Source: Salinibacter sp. 10B (lineage in GTDB: Bacteria > Bacteroidota > Rhodothermia > Rhodothermales > Salinibacteraceae). From it: a stretch of 64,000 bases of DNA. Under the pieces are notes generated by a model. It saw nothing but the letters and a program-made list of their open reading frames with translations. It was not told the DNA's origin and made no database searches. This document shows positions 16,931-26,761 of this stretch, one piece after another. The stretch covers positions 594,065 through 658,064 of the forward strand of contig NZ_MQWC01000004.1 of the NCBI RefSeq assembly GCF_002954405.1, written 5' to 3'. Within the stretch, counting starts at the first letter, position 1; every line of letters starts with the position of its first letter. A program made the translations under genes and the position numbers.

Positions 16931-17827
16931 TTATTCCGTCGGGTACAAGTGTGATCGCAAGAACTCCGTTGTGCGCGACCACGCAGTAGACGCCGCTTCC
17001 GGATTGTAGCTCTCCCCAGACGGATTGGCAAAGGCGTGACCAGCGTCGTACTGGTGAATTTGAATGTCTTTGTCAAGCCCTTTCAGGCGAGACTGGAACG
17101 CCTCCACCTGCTTCGTCGACACCACCTCGTCCTGTCGGCCGAAGTGGGCAAGAATGGGCGTCGTGACCTTCTGCAGCACCTCGTCTGTCATGGCGTCCGG
17201 CGTCCCATAGTAGGCGACCGCGGCATCGTAGGCCGTCGGCCGGTCGGCGACGGATCGGAACGTCAACCCCCCACCGAAGCACCAGCCCATCACCGCCACG
17301 CGGGGCGCTCCAGTCTCGGTGCGCAGGTAGTCGTGTGCCCCACGCAGGTTGGCCATCATCCGCTCCGGAGTGCTCGTCGCGGTCTGCATGAGGGATTGCG
17401 CCTGCTGGGGCGTCTGGGCCACCGAGTCGGCATACAGGTCTACCGCCAGGGCTCGGTAGCCTTTTCCGGCCAGCCGGCGGGTGGCGGTGCGAATGTTGTC
17501 GTTCAGCCCCCACCACTCGTGAATGACGACAATGCCGGGCAACCGATCGGCAGAGGGATCCATTCCATGGGCCGAAAGCACGGAATCGGGGGTGGACGGC
17601 GCTGCGAGATAACCGGTCACGTCCGCCCCATCTACCTGCGTGTACGTAACCTCTCGGGCGTCTACCGGGATCGCAGGCTCACGCGCCGCCGCCGTGGCCG
17701 TGGGCGTATCGCCCTCGTGTGCCCCTGCCATCTCCTGTGCCGCTGAGCGGCCCTCATCCTCCTGTCCGCCGCACCCAACCAGAACAAAAATCGCGATTAG
17801 TGCAGTACTACATGAGCGAATCATCAT
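16931..17827 (-). CDS. dienelactone hydrolase family lipoprotein
   Basis: A predicted alpha/beta-hydrolase exported as a lipoprotein (start MMIRSCSTALIAIF, lipobox LVGC). It has the DLH catalytic triad: nucleophile Cys in GWCFGGG, Asp in FGRQDEVV, His in YDAGHAFANP. IVVIHEWWGLN supplies the oxyanion region. The 298-residue length includes an Ala/Thr-rich linker of about 30 residues after the lipid anchor. The substrate is unknown; an ester or lactone in the periplasm is likely. A much longer open frame extends upstream but overlaps the divergent gene and lacks a signal peptide. Confidence 0.9.
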   Translation of the reverse strand: MMIRSCSTALIAIFVLVGCGGQEDEGRSAAQEMAGAHEGDTPTATAAAREPAIPVDAREVTYTQVDGADVTGYLAAPSTPDSVLSAHGMDPSADRLPGIVVIHEWWGLNDNIRTATRRLAGKGYRALAVDLYADSVAQTPQQAQSLMQTATSTPERMMANLRGAHDYLRTETGAPRVAVMGWCFGGGLTFRSVADRPTAYDAAVAYYGTPDAMTDEVLQKVTTPILAHFGRQDEVVSTKQVEAFQSRLKGLDKDIQIHQYDAGHAFANPSGESYNPEAASTAWSRTTEFLRSHLYPTE

Positions 17828-17971
17828 GACAAAATCGAAAGAAACATGAATCGATTGGCGTCCACAACGTAGGAGGCAGATTTCCGATCTACAATGCTCT
17901 TTCGGCTGAACTTTTTGAAGGCATGGGGGTTCGGGCAGCGTCGTGACATTTCTGGCACATTTTTCCTTTCC

Positions 17972-18604
17972 GTGAGCGCTTCTGATACGTTTTCGTACAC
18001 GGCTGAAGTGGGACGGAAGGCTCTTCACCTGCTTGCCCTCGTCATCCCCTTTGGCATGTGGGGACTGGGAATGCCCCTCGCCCTGTATCTCCTCGGAACA
18101 GGCGCCCTGATCGCCGTGGCGGCGGATATCGGCCGAGCGTATTCGCCCACGTTCAACACCTGGATTCGGGCGATTTTCGGGCCTCTCATGCGGGCGGAGG
18201 AATTGCCGGACGTCGGCACCCGCGTCACGTTCAATGGCGCCACCTGTGTGCTCGTCGGGGCGGCCCTCCTGGCACTGCTGTTTCCTCTCCGCGTGGCGGT
18301 CCCCGTCCTCACCATGACGATGCTTGCCGACGCGGCCGCTGCTCTCGTGGGCCGGCGCATCGGTCGGCACACCTGGGGCTCGCTTTCGGCCACCGTCGAG
18401 GGCACTGCCGCCTTCGTGCTCACCGGTCTTGGGGTCATGGCTGCCTTTTCGTCGATTGCCGTCGCCCCTGCTGTGGCGAGCGTCGTGGTTGCCGCCGCAA
18501 CCGAAGCCCTTCCCCTCCCCGTGAACGATAACATTCGGGTCCCGCTCGTGGCCGCTCTTGTGGTCGTGGGCGGAGAGATGCTCGTCACCGGCGTTCCAGC
18601 CTGA
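17972..18604 (+). CDS. SEC59/DGK1/VTE5-type CTP-dependent lipid kinase family protein
   Basis: A multi-pass inner-membrane protein of the dolichol kinase/phytol kinase/diacylglycerol kinase (DGK1) family. Signature segments are EVGRKALHLLALVIPF at the N-terminus, ADAAAALVGRRIG and the following SATVEGTAAF, and the C-terminal LPVNDNIRVPL. It would phosphorylate a polyprenol or diacylglycerol with CTP; the substrate cannot be told. I prefer the GTG start at 17972 (210 aa), which places the conserved GRKALH motif near the N-terminus. An in-frame ATG at 17894 adds 26 residues. Confidence 0.82.
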   Translation: MSASDTFSYTAEVGRKALHLLALVIPFGMWGLGMPLALYLLGTGALIAVAADIGRAYSPTFNTWIRAIFGPLMRAEELPDVGTRVTFNGATCVLVGAALLALLFPLRVAVPVLTMTMLADAAAALVGRRIGRHTWGSLSATVEGTAAFVLTGLGVMAAFSSIAVAPAVASVVVAAATEALPLPVNDNIRVPLVAALVVVGGEMLVTGVPA

Positions 18605-18787
18605 CCCCTGACGTTCGGCTTGTCGCCCTCACCCGAAGCATCATCTTCGCTATGGGTCCTTTCATCGATTCAGTCGAATCTCTCCCGCCAATCCTGCCTT
18701 GATCCGGACACGACTGTGGATCTGCTCACAGCCGGGGTCATCGTCTCATTGTTCTCCCGTTCCTCCCTTGGATTCCCTTCGCGAGCA

Positions 18788-20008
18788 ATGCTCCTCAATA
18801 CCAATCCTTCTTTCCGTCCTTCTGCTCTCAACACCTGTCCTCTCATAAAGAGCGGTGGCAGGTCGACCGGCCGTACCAGCCGCGGTCTACTGCAGACGGT
18901 GCTGTGGGTCCTCCTGGTGGGTTTGTTGCCGCTTGCAAATGGACAGGCTCAACCGGCCCCGACGCCCGGCGAAGGCCTCTATGCTCCCGACCGCGTGTCT
19001 CTTCCCCCTCCCGTCGACGCGGCCATTCAGGGCGTCGTTCGCGCCTCTCCAACTGTCCGCTTTCAGTTGACGCTCTTCGCCCATGCCGACTCGGCCGCAG
19101 CAGCCCGCTCGGCCCCCGGAGCCCGGGCAAAAATTCCAACGGACCGAGGCACGCTCTGGCCGGTCCTCGTTGACACGTCTACGACCTCGTCCCTCTGCTC
19201 CTCTCCCCTGACCGCCGCCCAAACGGGCTTTCACGAGCTCTGCCAAACGCTCCGCCACTCGCCCTGCGAGGAATACCCCTGCTCGCGCGTAACTGCTCCC
19301 CTGGCTGGATCGGCGACAGGATTCTTTGTCGGGCGGCGCCCCAACGGAAGTGCCCTGGTGGCCACGAACTATCACGTCGCCCGAGAGGCCATTGAACGAC
19401 ATAACCGCACGGGAGGCGTCGATTCGTTCCGTACCGCAAGCATAGAGCCGGATCTGTCCATTGCGGTCAGCCAGGACGGGAGCCACTCCTCTGACTCATA
19501 CGCAGTCACCTCCGGGGGCGCTCTCCTTTCGAACGCGTCTCAGGCGGAATGGCAGGCCGGAGAAGACTGGGCCCTTGCCGAAATTCCGGCCTCCGAGGTT
19601 CCCTCATCAGCCCGGATGCTCCCGCTTAGTGACGAGCCGCCCACCGTCGGGGATACGCTGTATGCCCTCGGCTTTCCGATTCGCACGATCCGGGACCTTC
19701 CGGCCGATGCCCCGTACGAGAACGCTGCCAACGACCTACGGGTGAGTGTTGGCATTGTCGTAGAAGGCGACTCTGCGGCCCGGGCAAAAAGTGAACCGTC
19801 CGATATCCTCTCCACATTGGATGCCGTCTCGGGCAACAGCGGCTCGCCGGTCCTAAACCGACAGGGGCACGTCGTCGGGATCGTCCGTCACCACACGCAC
19901 ACGAACGGGGAGATTGATCTCAATATCGGATCCTACGGAGGCCTCACCCAGATCGTCCCCATCCGGTTTCTCAGGACCCCGATTCAGCGCGCCCGGGCAC
20001 AGGACTAG
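18788..20008 (+). CDS. secreted trypsin-like serine protease
   Basis: A 406-residue exported protein. A hydrophobic segment (about residues 32-48, LLQTVLWVLLVGLLPLA) precedes a likely cleavage at NGQAQ. The chymotrypsin-fold triad is His in ATNYHVAR, Asp in GEDWALAEI and Ser in VSGNSGSPV. Four cysteines cluster just before the catalytic His (LCQTLRHSPCEEYPC), perhaps for disulfides or metal. The start was set at MLLNTNPSFRP. A more distal in-frame start reads through a Ser/Leu-rich stretch overlapping promoter DNA. Confidence 0.85.
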   Translation: MLLNTNPSFRPSALNTCPLIKSGGRSTGRTSRGLLQTVLWVLLVGLLPLANGQAQPAPTPGEGLYAPDRVSLPPPVDAAIQGVVRASPTVRFQLTLFAHADSAAAARSAPGARAKIPTDRGTLWPVLVDTSTTSSLCSSPLTAAQTGFHELCQTLRHSPCEEYPCSRVTAPLAGSATGFFVGRRPNGSALVATNYHVAREAIERHNRTGGVDSFRTASIEPDLSIAVSQDGSHSSDSYAVTSGGALLSNASQAEWQAGEDWALAEIPASEVPSSARMLPLSDEPPTVGDTLYALGFPIRTIRDLPADAPYENAANDLRVSVGIVVEGDSAARAKSEPSDILSTLDAVSGNSGSPVLNRQGHVVGIVRHHTHTNGEIDLNIGSYGGLTQIVPIRFLRTPIQRARAQD

Positions 20009-20132
20009 CCCCAGCCGGCGCTTCCCCATCCCCCGTCCTCCCGGCAGATGTGAACTCCCGACTCCCCCCGTAGGTACAAGGCGCCGTCCCGATGCCTGCC
20101 CACTCGGCGTCCATCTTGCTCCTATCCCGCCC

Positions 20133-20999
20133 ATGCCCAAACCCGACACGTTTCCGGCCTCTGCCCTGCAGCGCCTGACCGGTCTCAAGCCGTTCCCGCA
20201 GCCCTCTCTCATTCCCACCCGGCACCCGGTGGTGTTAATGCACGGCTTCGGCATCGGGGCATCGTTTCGACGCGCCGGGCACCTGCACGACGAAGCCATG
20301 TACCTGCGCTCCCGAGGCGTACGGGCCGTAGCCCCCAACGTGTCGCCCTACAATACCGTCCGCGCCCGATGCGAGATGTGGGAAAACCGCCTCGCCCGCG
20401 TGCTCGACGAGACGGGTAGCGACCGCCTGTCCCTCATCGCCCACTCGATGGGCGGCCTCGATGCTCGGTACCTCATCAGCGAAAAGGGGTGGCACGACAC
20501 GGTTGATGTGCTCGTGACCGTCGCAGCCCCACACCGCGGCTCCTCCATCGCCACCCTCACCCTGGAACAGCCAGAGTCTGTGCGCGAGTGGCTGGTGGAC
20601 ATGGCAGACTGGCTGGGCACTCACATCCTGGAGGACGGCTCGGCCAATATCCGACAGGCCCTCCACGAGCTCACGCCCGAGTACGTGAAGCATACCTTCA
20701 ACGAGGCGGTCCCCAACCATCCGGATGTTACCTACTGGTCGTACGGCTGCCAGGCCGGCGAAGGCACCGACATTCCCATCGATCCCATCTTTCGCTACCT
20801 CAACAAATATCTGTACGAGCGCGAAGGGGTGAACGACGGGATTGTGAGCGTGGAGAGTGCAAAGTGGGGAGAGTACCGGGGCACGATCGATGCCGACCAT
20901 GCCCGTCAGGTGGGCATCAAGTCCAGCCTGGCCGCTGACTTCGATTCGAACGAGTTCTACGCCTCGATTGCACAAATACTTGCCGACGAAGGCTTCTGA
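20133..20999 (+). CDS. triacylglycerol lipase-like alpha/beta hydrolase
   Basis: A 288-residue hydrolase related to the bacterial lipase/LipA-like esterase families. The oxyanion segment is VVLMHGFGIG, the nucleophile elbow AHSMGG, then VTVAAPHRGS; the likely acid and His lie in NDGIVSVESAK and DADHARQVG. There is no clear signal peptide after the chosen ATG (MPKPDTFPASALQ), so it may be cytoplasmic or exported by another route. A longer open frame overlaps the end of the protease gene and was rejected. Confidence 0.88.
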   Translation: MPKPDTFPASALQRLTGLKPFPQPSLIPTRHPVVLMHGFGIGASFRRAGHLHDEAMYLRSRGVRAVAPNVSPYNTVRARCEMWENRLARVLDETGSDRLSLIAHSMGGLDARYLISEKGWHDTVDVLVTVAAPHRGSSIATLTLEQPESVREWLVDMADWLGTHILEDGSANIRQALHELTPEYVKHTFNEAVPNHPDVTYWSYGCQAGEGTDIPIDPIFRYLNKYLYEREGVNDGIVSVESAKWGEYRGTIDADHARQVGIKSSLAADFDSNEFYASIAQILADEGF

Positions 21000-21073
21000 A
21001 GTATGACTGTGTGGACGCCTGGAGGCCTGAAGGGCTTCCCCACCGCCACACGTCCAACCATCCCCACGTTTGT

Positions 21074-22387
21074 ATGTCCTCCGACCAGCGCTTCAAGATC
21101 TTCTCGGACCCAGTGCACGGGTTCATCTCTGTCCCGAAGAATCTGATTCTGGATCTCATCCAGACCCCCGAGGTGCAGCGGCTGCGCCGAATTCGGCAGC
21201 TCGGCGTGGGCCACCTGGTCTTTCCCGGGGCCGAACATACCCGCTTCAATCACGCCCTCGGGGCAATGGCGCTCATGCAGGACGCCCTGTCCAGTCTCTC
21301 GGAAAAGGGCACGCCCATCTCTCCGGAGGAGCAAACGTCGGCTCTCGCCGCTGCGCTGCTGCACGACGTGGGACACGGGGCCTTCTCGCACACGCTGGAG
21401 CACGAACTCATTTCGGAATTCGAGCACGAGGACATGAGCCGCGTGCTGCTCTTGGAACTGAACGAACGACTCGACGGAGCGCTCGACCGTACCCTCGCGA
21501 TTTTCGATGACACCTACGAGCGTCCCTTTTTCCACCAGTTGGTGTCGAGCCAGCTTGACATGGACCGGCTCGACTACCTCCGCCGCGACTCCTTCTACAC
21601 CGGCGTCGCGGAAGGCGAGGTCGGGGTCCAGCGCCTCATCAAAACAATGCGCGTGCATCCGCTCGACGGCGAGAGCAATTCGGAAATCATGATCGAGGGC
21701 AAGGGCATTTACGCCGTCGAGAATTTCCTCATCTCGCGTCGGCTCATGTACTGGCAGGTCTACCTGCACAAGACGGTGCTGGCAGGCGATGAGCTCCTGC
21801 GCGGCATCCTCCACCGTGCCAAAGAGCACCTGAACGGAGGCTCTGCCCCCGACTGGCTCCGGCGCGGCTCCCGGTCGCTCCTCTTTTTCTTGGAGCACGA
21901 CGTGCACGCCGAACAGATCGACCAGTCGCCGGTGCGGGACCACTACCTCCAACTCGACGATACCGACATTCTCTTTAGCCTCAAGCAATGGATCCAGGGC
22001 GACGATCCGCTGCTCGCCGACCTCTGTCGCCGCTTCATCAACCGCCGGTTCTTTCGCGTCACATTTCTCCCCCACGAGCCGAATGCCCCGCAGGTGGAAG
22101 ACTGGCGGCAACAGGTGGCCGACTGGCTAGTCGCGCAGAATCTGGCGGCGCGGGATGAAGCCTGGGACGCAGCTCGCCACTACCTCACGGTGGACGTGTC
22201 CCGCCACACCGCCTATGACAGCAATCAGGAGATGATTGGGATTCTGGACCGGGAGGGGAACGTGCGGGAGCTCTCCGAAATGGCCGACACCGCCGCCATC
22301 TCCGAGCTCACGACCTTCGTCGTCAAGCCCTATGTTTGCTACCCCAAGCCCGTGGCCATCGACGTGGACGCCGTGCCCACCGGATAA
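21074..22387 (+). CDS. HD-domain phosphohydrolase (SAMHD1/dGTPase-like)
   Basis: A 437-residue cytoplasmic metal-dependent phosphohydrolase. It starts MSSDQRFKIFSDPVHGFI and has the family hallmark QRLRRIRQLG and TRFNHALG, then the HD pair in AALLHDVGHGAFSH, with the DMDRLDYLRRD segment downstream (the second metal-ligand Asp). This arrangement is typical of the YdhJ/SAMHD1-like group that hydrolyses (d)NTPs. The exact substrate is unknown. It lies 75 bp after the lipase on the same strand and may be cotranscribed. Confidence 0.93.
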   Translation: MSSDQRFKIFSDPVHGFISVPKNLILDLIQTPEVQRLRRIRQLGVGHLVFPGAEHTRFNHALGAMALMQDALSSLSEKGTPISPEEQTSALAAALLHDVGHGAFSHTLEHELISEFEHEDMSRVLLLELNERLDGALDRTLAIFDDTYERPFFHQLVSSQLDMDRLDYLRRDSFYTGVAEGEVGVQRLIKTMRVHPLDGESNSEIMIEGKGIYAVENFLISRRLMYWQVYLHKTVLAGDELLRGILHRAKEHLNGGSAPDWLRRGSRSLLFFLEHDVHAEQIDQSPVRDHYLQLDDTDILFSLKQWIQGDDPLLADLCRRFINRRFFRVTFLPHEPNAPQVEDWRQQVADWLVAQNLAARDEAWDAARHYLTVDVSRHTAYDSNQEMIGILDREGNVRELSEMADTAAISELTTFVVKPYVCYPKPVAIDVDAVPTG

Positions 22388-22429
22388 TCCTTCGTGCCGT
22401 CCATCCACCGAGCCCCTCCCGCAAGACCG

Positions 22430-22771
22430 TTACTCCTCTTCAGAATAGACGCTGATTTCCCGGCGTTCCGGCTTGACTTCGATGCTCGGGTCGGGAATCG
22501 TCCCCAGCACCTCCCTGAGAGCCGACATGGGACGCTCCTCCCCCTCGGCGACGAGGGTCCAATAGCCCTGATCGATGTGGCGTGGGTCGAGCGCCGTGGA
22601 TCCAGTCGTAATGTCCACCTGAAGGGCCAGGCGAAGCTCTCCAGTCTGAGCGTCCGTGTAGGTGGTGGTGAAGAGCGTCTCTTCGGTCCGAGTTGTCTCT
22701 GCAATCAGCTCGTCCCCATCGTGAGTGACAAGACTATCTCCGACCGCCAAATCTGTGGTCTCGTTCGGCAT
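22430..22771 (-). CDS. hypothetical acidic protein
   Basis: The 113-residue soluble protein is unusually acidic (about one in five residues Asp/Glu) and ends ISVYSEEE. The predicted secondary structure is mostly beta. I do not recognise the family. It is conserved-looking in codon use, has no membrane segment, and sits convergent with the HD hydrolase and upstream of the beta-CASP nuclease in the same orientation as that gene. Confidence 0.7.
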   Translation of the reverse strand: MPNETTDLAVGDSLVTHDGDELIAETTRTEETLFTTTYTDAQTGELRLALQVDITTGSTALDPRHIDQGYWTLVAEGEERPMSALREVLGTIPDPSIEVKPERREISVYSEEE

Positions 22772-22850
22772 CGTAGAAGTACAATTGTTGAGCGCTCAAG
22801 TGTGACGTCTGCGGCGGGACCGGAGGCCCCTGAAGCTGCAGGATACGAAA

Positions 22851-24245
22851 TTATACGTCGATCATCTCCCCCCACTCCGGCCGGAGCACATTCATCTCCG
22901 GGTGCTGCTCTTCGATCGCCCCCTGCATCCATTCCTGCGCCGCCGGCTCGCCGTGAACCAGCAACACGGTCTCCGGAGAGAGGTGATCAACGATTTTGAG
23001 GAGCTCGCGGCGGTGGCTGTGCCCGGAGAAGCGAAACCGTTCCACCGTACAGTAGACCGGCTGTGGCCCATGGCCGTCGGCCAGCATGACGGGGGATCCA
23101 GGCCCATTCGCGGCAGCATCCTGCAGGCGCCGGGCCGGGGTCCCTTCTACGGCGTGTCCCACAATGAGCACCGCGTCGCGCTCGTTTTCCACGATGCGCC
23201 GCGCGAGGATGTTAGAGAGGGTGGGCTCAAACATCATCCCGCTGCTCACCACCATGATGCCCGGCCCATCAAGGACATCGGTCTTGGCCTCGCTGCTATA
23301 CGGCACCCGTTCCTGCTCTACCCCAAAGACCTGAAAGTCCTCGTCCAGCCGAGGCGTCGTTTTGCGGGTATCATCGTAAATCCCCGCAATCGCCCGGAGG
23401 GAGCCCGCCGTGTAAATCGGGACGTCCGAGGGGATACTTCCCTCGTCCTTCAGACGCTGAAGCATCGCCAGCATTTCCTGAGCGCGCCCCATCACAAAGA
23501 CGGGGATGAGCGCAGTGCCGCCCCGATCGATCACTCGTTCCAACGTTTCCCGAAACCGCTCTACCTCTTCCGGCCGGCTGGTCTTCTCGGTTTCCTCGTC
23601 GGCCCCCAGCGTCGTTTCGAGCACGAGAATGTCGGTCGTCGACGGATACTCGCCCCCAGGGATGATGGACTGGGGCTCCATATTCGTGTCGCTGGTGTAG
23701 AAGAGCCTTCGTTCCTCTCCCTGCTCCTCAAAGCAGAGCTCCGTGCCCACCGAGCCGAGGATGTGCCCCGCCGAATAAAACCGACCCGTCACGGGCGTCT
23801 CGCCCTGCATCCCGGTCAGATCAAACTCGTCCTCCAACTCATGGGTGAGGTAGACGTGACTAAGAAAGTCAAGATCCTCCTCCGTAAAGAGCGGTTCGTG
23901 GGGCGTCTCGTTCTTCTCGTATCGCTTCTTCTGGAGGCGGGCGGAGGCAGGAAGCAGAAAATCGAGCAACTGGCGCGTCGCGTCGGTCATGTGCGCCATC
24001 ACGTGCGGGAATTCTTCCACGAGCACCGGAAGACTTCCCATATGGTCGTGGTGAGCGTGCGTGATAATGGCGTGATCAACATAACTGTCGGCCCGATCCC
24101 GCACCCAGTCGAATTTTGGAAGCGAGTCGGGCCCGTCGCGACGGGGATCGGTCCCGGCATCCAAGACGAGGCCGGTCCCGTTGATGTCGAGAAAATGGCA
24201 ACTCGCGGCAATGTCCGCAGTGTCCCCGAGAGCGAGAAATTTCAT
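22851..24245 (-). CDS. MBL-fold beta-CASP metallohydrolase (RNase-like)
   Basis: A 464-residue metallo-beta-lactamase-fold protein with beta-CASP-type C-terminal motifs. The metal-binding motif is HAHHDHMGS near residue 63. Later motifs are LETTLGA, ALIPVFVMGRAQEML, VVSSGMMFEPT, FSGHSHRRELL and LVHGEPAA, which correspond to CPSF73/KH-CPSF-like nucleases. It probably processes RNA in the cytoplasm. The start MKFLALGDTAD was chosen because the fold begins there; the upstream in-frame ATG would add 19 unrelated residues. Confidence 0.9.
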   Translation of the reverse strand: MKFLALGDTADIAASCHFLDINGTGLVLDAGTDPRRDGPDSLPKFDWVRDRADSYVDHAIITHAHHDHMGSLPVLVEEFPHVMAHMTDATRQLLDFLLPASARLQKKRYEKNETPHEPLFTEEDLDFLSHVYLTHELEDEFDLTGMQGETPVTGRFYSAGHILGSVGTELCFEEQGEERRLFYTSDTNMEPQSIIPGGEYPSTTDILVLETTLGADEETEKTSRPEEVERFRETLERVIDRGGTALIPVFVMGRAQEMLAMLQRLKDEGSIPSDVPIYTAGSLRAIAGIYDDTRKTTPRLDEDFQVFGVEQERVPYSSEAKTDVLDGPGIMVVSSGMMFEPTLSNILARRIVENERDAVLIVGHAVEGTPARRLQDAAANGPGSPVMLADGHGPQPVYCTVERFRFSGHSHRRELLKIVDHLSPETVLLVHGEPAAQEWMQGAIEEQHPEMNVLRPEWGEMIDV

Positions 24246-24361
24246 ATAGTTGGAACCGAAACAGACCAAACAGGACCACGCCTCCCCCTCGTGGAAACAC
24301 ACTCAACATCCTCTCCCCCTACGCCTCGGACACCCCCCCGTACAGCCCTCAGCCGCACCAG

Positions 24362-25036
24362 CTATGCCATTCCGGCCTCCGCCTTCCGCGCCTCCTTATA
24401 CTCCTCCCAGTCGGCCAGAAAGCGCTCCAATCCCCGATCCGTGAGCGGGTGGTCCAGCATCTTCAAGAGCGTATCGAACGGCATGGTTGCTACATCGGCC
24501 CCCGCCAACGAGGCACGCTTCACGTGGGTCGGGTGCCGAATCGAGGCCGCTAGCACCTCCGTCTCGTAGTCGTAATTGTCGTACACCTGCACAATCTCCT
24601 CAACCAGCGTCATGCCGTCAGACGAAATGTCATCGATGCGCCCGATGAAGGGACTGATGTAGTTGGCACCCGCCTTCGCGGCCAGCAGGGCCTGCATCGG
24701 GGAAAAGCAGAGCGTACAGTTGGTCGGAATTCCTTCGTCGTCGAGCGCCCTCAGTGCCTTAATGCCCTCTTGGATCAAGGGAATCTTGACGACGACATTC
24801 TCATGGATGCCGGCGAGGCTGTGGGCCTCCTCCATCATGCCGTCAAAGTCGGTCGCCGTCACTTCTGCAGACACGTCTCCGTCCACAATCTCACAAATCT
24901 TGTACACGTGCTCGTGAAAGTCGACGTTGCCCTGCTCCTTCACGAGCGACGGGTTCGTGGTGACGCCGTCGAGGATGCCCATGTCGTTGGCTTCCTGGAT
25001 CTCCTCCAAGTCGGCCGTGTCGACAAAAAACTTCAT
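24362..25036 (-). CDS. tal: transaldolase (small MipB/TalC-type subfamily)
   Basis: A 224-residue single-domain transaldolase or fructose-6-phosphate aldolase, a cytoplasmic sugar-phosphate enzyme of the pentose phosphate pathway. [13 protein letters not shown] at the start, [10 protein letters not shown], the Schiff-base lysine in VVVKIPL (about residue 87), [13 protein letters not shown] and [10 protein letters not shown] are diagnostic. Whether transaldolase or F6P-aldolase activity dominates cannot be read reliably from sequence. The C-terminus ends in a Glu/Lys-rich helix. Confidence 0.95.
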   Translation of the reverse strand: MKFFVDTADLEEIQEANDMGILDGVTTNPSLVKEQGNVDFHEHVYKICEIVDGDVSAEVTATDFDGMMEEAHSLAGIHENVVVKIPLIQEGIKALRALDDEGIPTNCTLCFSPMQALLAAKAGANYISPFIGRIDDISSDGMTLVEEIVQVYDNYDYETEVLAASIRHPTHVKRASLAGADVATMPFDTLLKMLDHPLTDRGLERFLADWEEYKEARKAEAGMA

Positions 25037-25397
25037 GGTCCTAGGCAATTGATGATGGGTGCTAACCGTACCAAATACGTCCCGAAGTCCCGTAGAACGT
25101 GTCCCGACCCGGGGAGCATCGTGACTCTACGCTTGAAGAGCCCTTCTGAAAAAGACGGTTGCAAGGAGCGAAGATGAAGGCCGGGCCGCATTAGACGGGA
25201 GACTCTCCTAACGAATGATCGCCGAGGGAGTTTACGAGTGCCCACACCCTCCGTCAAGAGCGTCGTTTTGGCCGTCCCCTCTCTTCAAGAAAGAGAGCGC
25301 TCAGGTTGTTTGGGGAACGGTCCCCCCCGTAAGAGATGATATAGGAAAAGGATTGGCACGTCCTCTCTCCTTCACCACACGACCGTTCTTTGCTCTG
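25037..25397. other. divergent promoter region between tal and the sugar nucleotidyltransferase-like gene
   Basis: No gene is supported in these 361 bp. A 7-bp perfect hairpin (CTCTCTT/AAGAGAG at 25279-25297) is the only structure seen. It lacks a T-run, so it is not an obvious terminator. Confidence 0.5.
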
Positions 25398-26693
25398 ATG
25401 CACCTCTGTCTCTTTGAAGATGCGCGGGTTCAACACCTCCGTCCCCTCACCGAAACACGACCGGTCTACGACCTGCGTCTTGGCCTCCGGACGCTTCTGG
25501 ACACAACCGTCGACGCGTTTCCCGCCCAGAACCTCCTACTCCACAGTCGTCCGCTCGTCGCACCGATCACCGCCCAGACGTACGACGATGAGGCCATCCA
25601 CGTCAATGCGCTTTCCCACGAAACCGACGTCCTTTTCGTGAATGGCCGGTTCGTCGCGACGAACGGCCCGGCTGTTGAACAGATTCGCGCGCACGCCCAG
25701 GCCAATGCGAAGGCTCGAACCTTTACTCACGACGGAACCCTCGTCGCCGCCTGGGTCCCCCGTGCCTCCGCCCGTCTGCCCGACAATGTTCTTTCAACCT
25801 CGCCCTTCTCCCCTGCCCCCTTTGCCGACCTGCCAACGACCTCCCTCGACGAGGCCACACTCATAAGGCAGCCCTGGGACCTGTTGACCCTTCTGCGTCC
25901 GGCCCTTCGTCGTGACGCAGCCGCCCGCTCCGCGCCGTCCACTGCCCCGCTGTCGGCGCGGCCGCAGGCCTCCGTACACGAAAGTGTTATTGGCGTGCAC
26001 CCCGATCGTATTTCTCTCGGGCGTGGGGTTACGGTGTGCCCCGGCGCCATTCTAAACGCCGAGGCGGGACCAATCGTGATCGACGACGAGGCCACCATCT
26101 TTGAACAGGCCGTCATTAAAGGACCGTGCTACGTTGGACCAAAAACTCAGATCAAGGTCGGGGCCAATATCGAAGGGGCCGCGTTCGGCTATTACTGCAA
26201 GGTGGGGGGCGAAGTGCACGATACGATCATCCACTCGCTCTCCAATAAGGCTCATCCCGGGTTTCTTGGGCATTCCTACCTCGGGCGCTGGTGCAATCTG
26301 GGCGCCGACACGAATATCTCCAACCTCAAGAATAACTATGGGGAAATCTCTGCCTACGCGCCCGCCGAGGACGCTTTTGTACCAACCGGTCGCCGGTTTG
26401 CTGGTCTGTTGATGGGCGACCATTCGAAGTGTGCCATCAATACGATGTTCAACACGGGCACGGTTGTGGGAACCTATTGCAACCTCTATGGCGGCGACTT
26501 TCCCCCTCAATACCTTCCGCCCTTTTCGTGGGGCGGCCCCCGCGCGGGCTTCTCAACCTACCGCCTCTCGAAAGCACTGGAGGTCGCCGAGCACGTCATG
26601 AACCGTCGGGACCGGTCCTTAACCGATGCAGACCGCACCCTGCTCTCCACGCTGTTTGAAGAAACCGCCGCCGAGCGCGAGGCCCATCACTGA
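25398..26693 (+). CDS. GlmU-like putative sugar nucleotidyltransferase with left-handed beta-helix
   Basis: A 431-residue cytoplasmic protein. The N-terminal half (MHLCLFEDARVQHLRPLTETRPVYDLRLG) matches the degenerate nucleotidyltransferase domain found in Bacteroidota GlmU-like proteins. The C-terminal half (from about 190) is a hexapeptide left-handed beta-helix (VIGVHPDRISLGRGVTVCPG; AVIKGPCYVG; IKVGANIEG). The Rossmann-like motif LGxGxGTR of true pyrophosphorylases is not visible, so activity is doubtful. It might be an acyltransferase or a scaffold in sugar-nucleotide metabolism. Confidence 0.82.
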   Translation: MHLCLFEDARVQHLRPLTETRPVYDLRLGLRTLLDTTVDAFPAQNLLLHSRPLVAPITAQTYDDEAIHVNALSHETDVLFVNGRFVATNGPAVEQIRAHAQANAKARTFTHDGTLVAAWVPRASARLPDNVLSTSPFSPAPFADLPTTSLDEATLIRQPWDLLTLLRPALRRDAAARSAPSTAPLSARPQASVHESVIGVHPDRISLGRGVTVCPGAILNAEAGPIVIDDEATIFEQAVIKGPCYVGPKTQIKVGANIEGAAFGYYCKVGGEVHDTIIHSLSNKAHPGFLGHSYLGRWCNLGADTNISNLKNNYGEISAYAPAEDAFVPTGRRFAGLLMGDHSKCAINTMFNTGTVVGTYCNLYGGDFPPQYLPPFSWGGPRAGFSTYRLSKALEVAEHVMNRRDRSLTDADRTLLSTLFEETAAEREAHH

Positions 26694-26761
26694 ACGCTGG
26701 GAGCCCCTCTTCGGGCATCGGGACTGGAAGCGCCTTCGAATTGCCGTACGTCCTGCAACCG

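Noticed and set aside
16931-18370. Extended start for the dienelactone hydrolase, 479 codons
   Set aside because: The extra 180 residues overlap the divergent lipid-kinase gene and precede an internal lipoprotein signal peptide.
22902-24569. Long plus-strand frame antisense to the beta-CASP nuclease gene
   Set aside because: The opposite strand carries clear MBL motifs; this frame has no recognisable family and basic composition unlike the acidic proteome.
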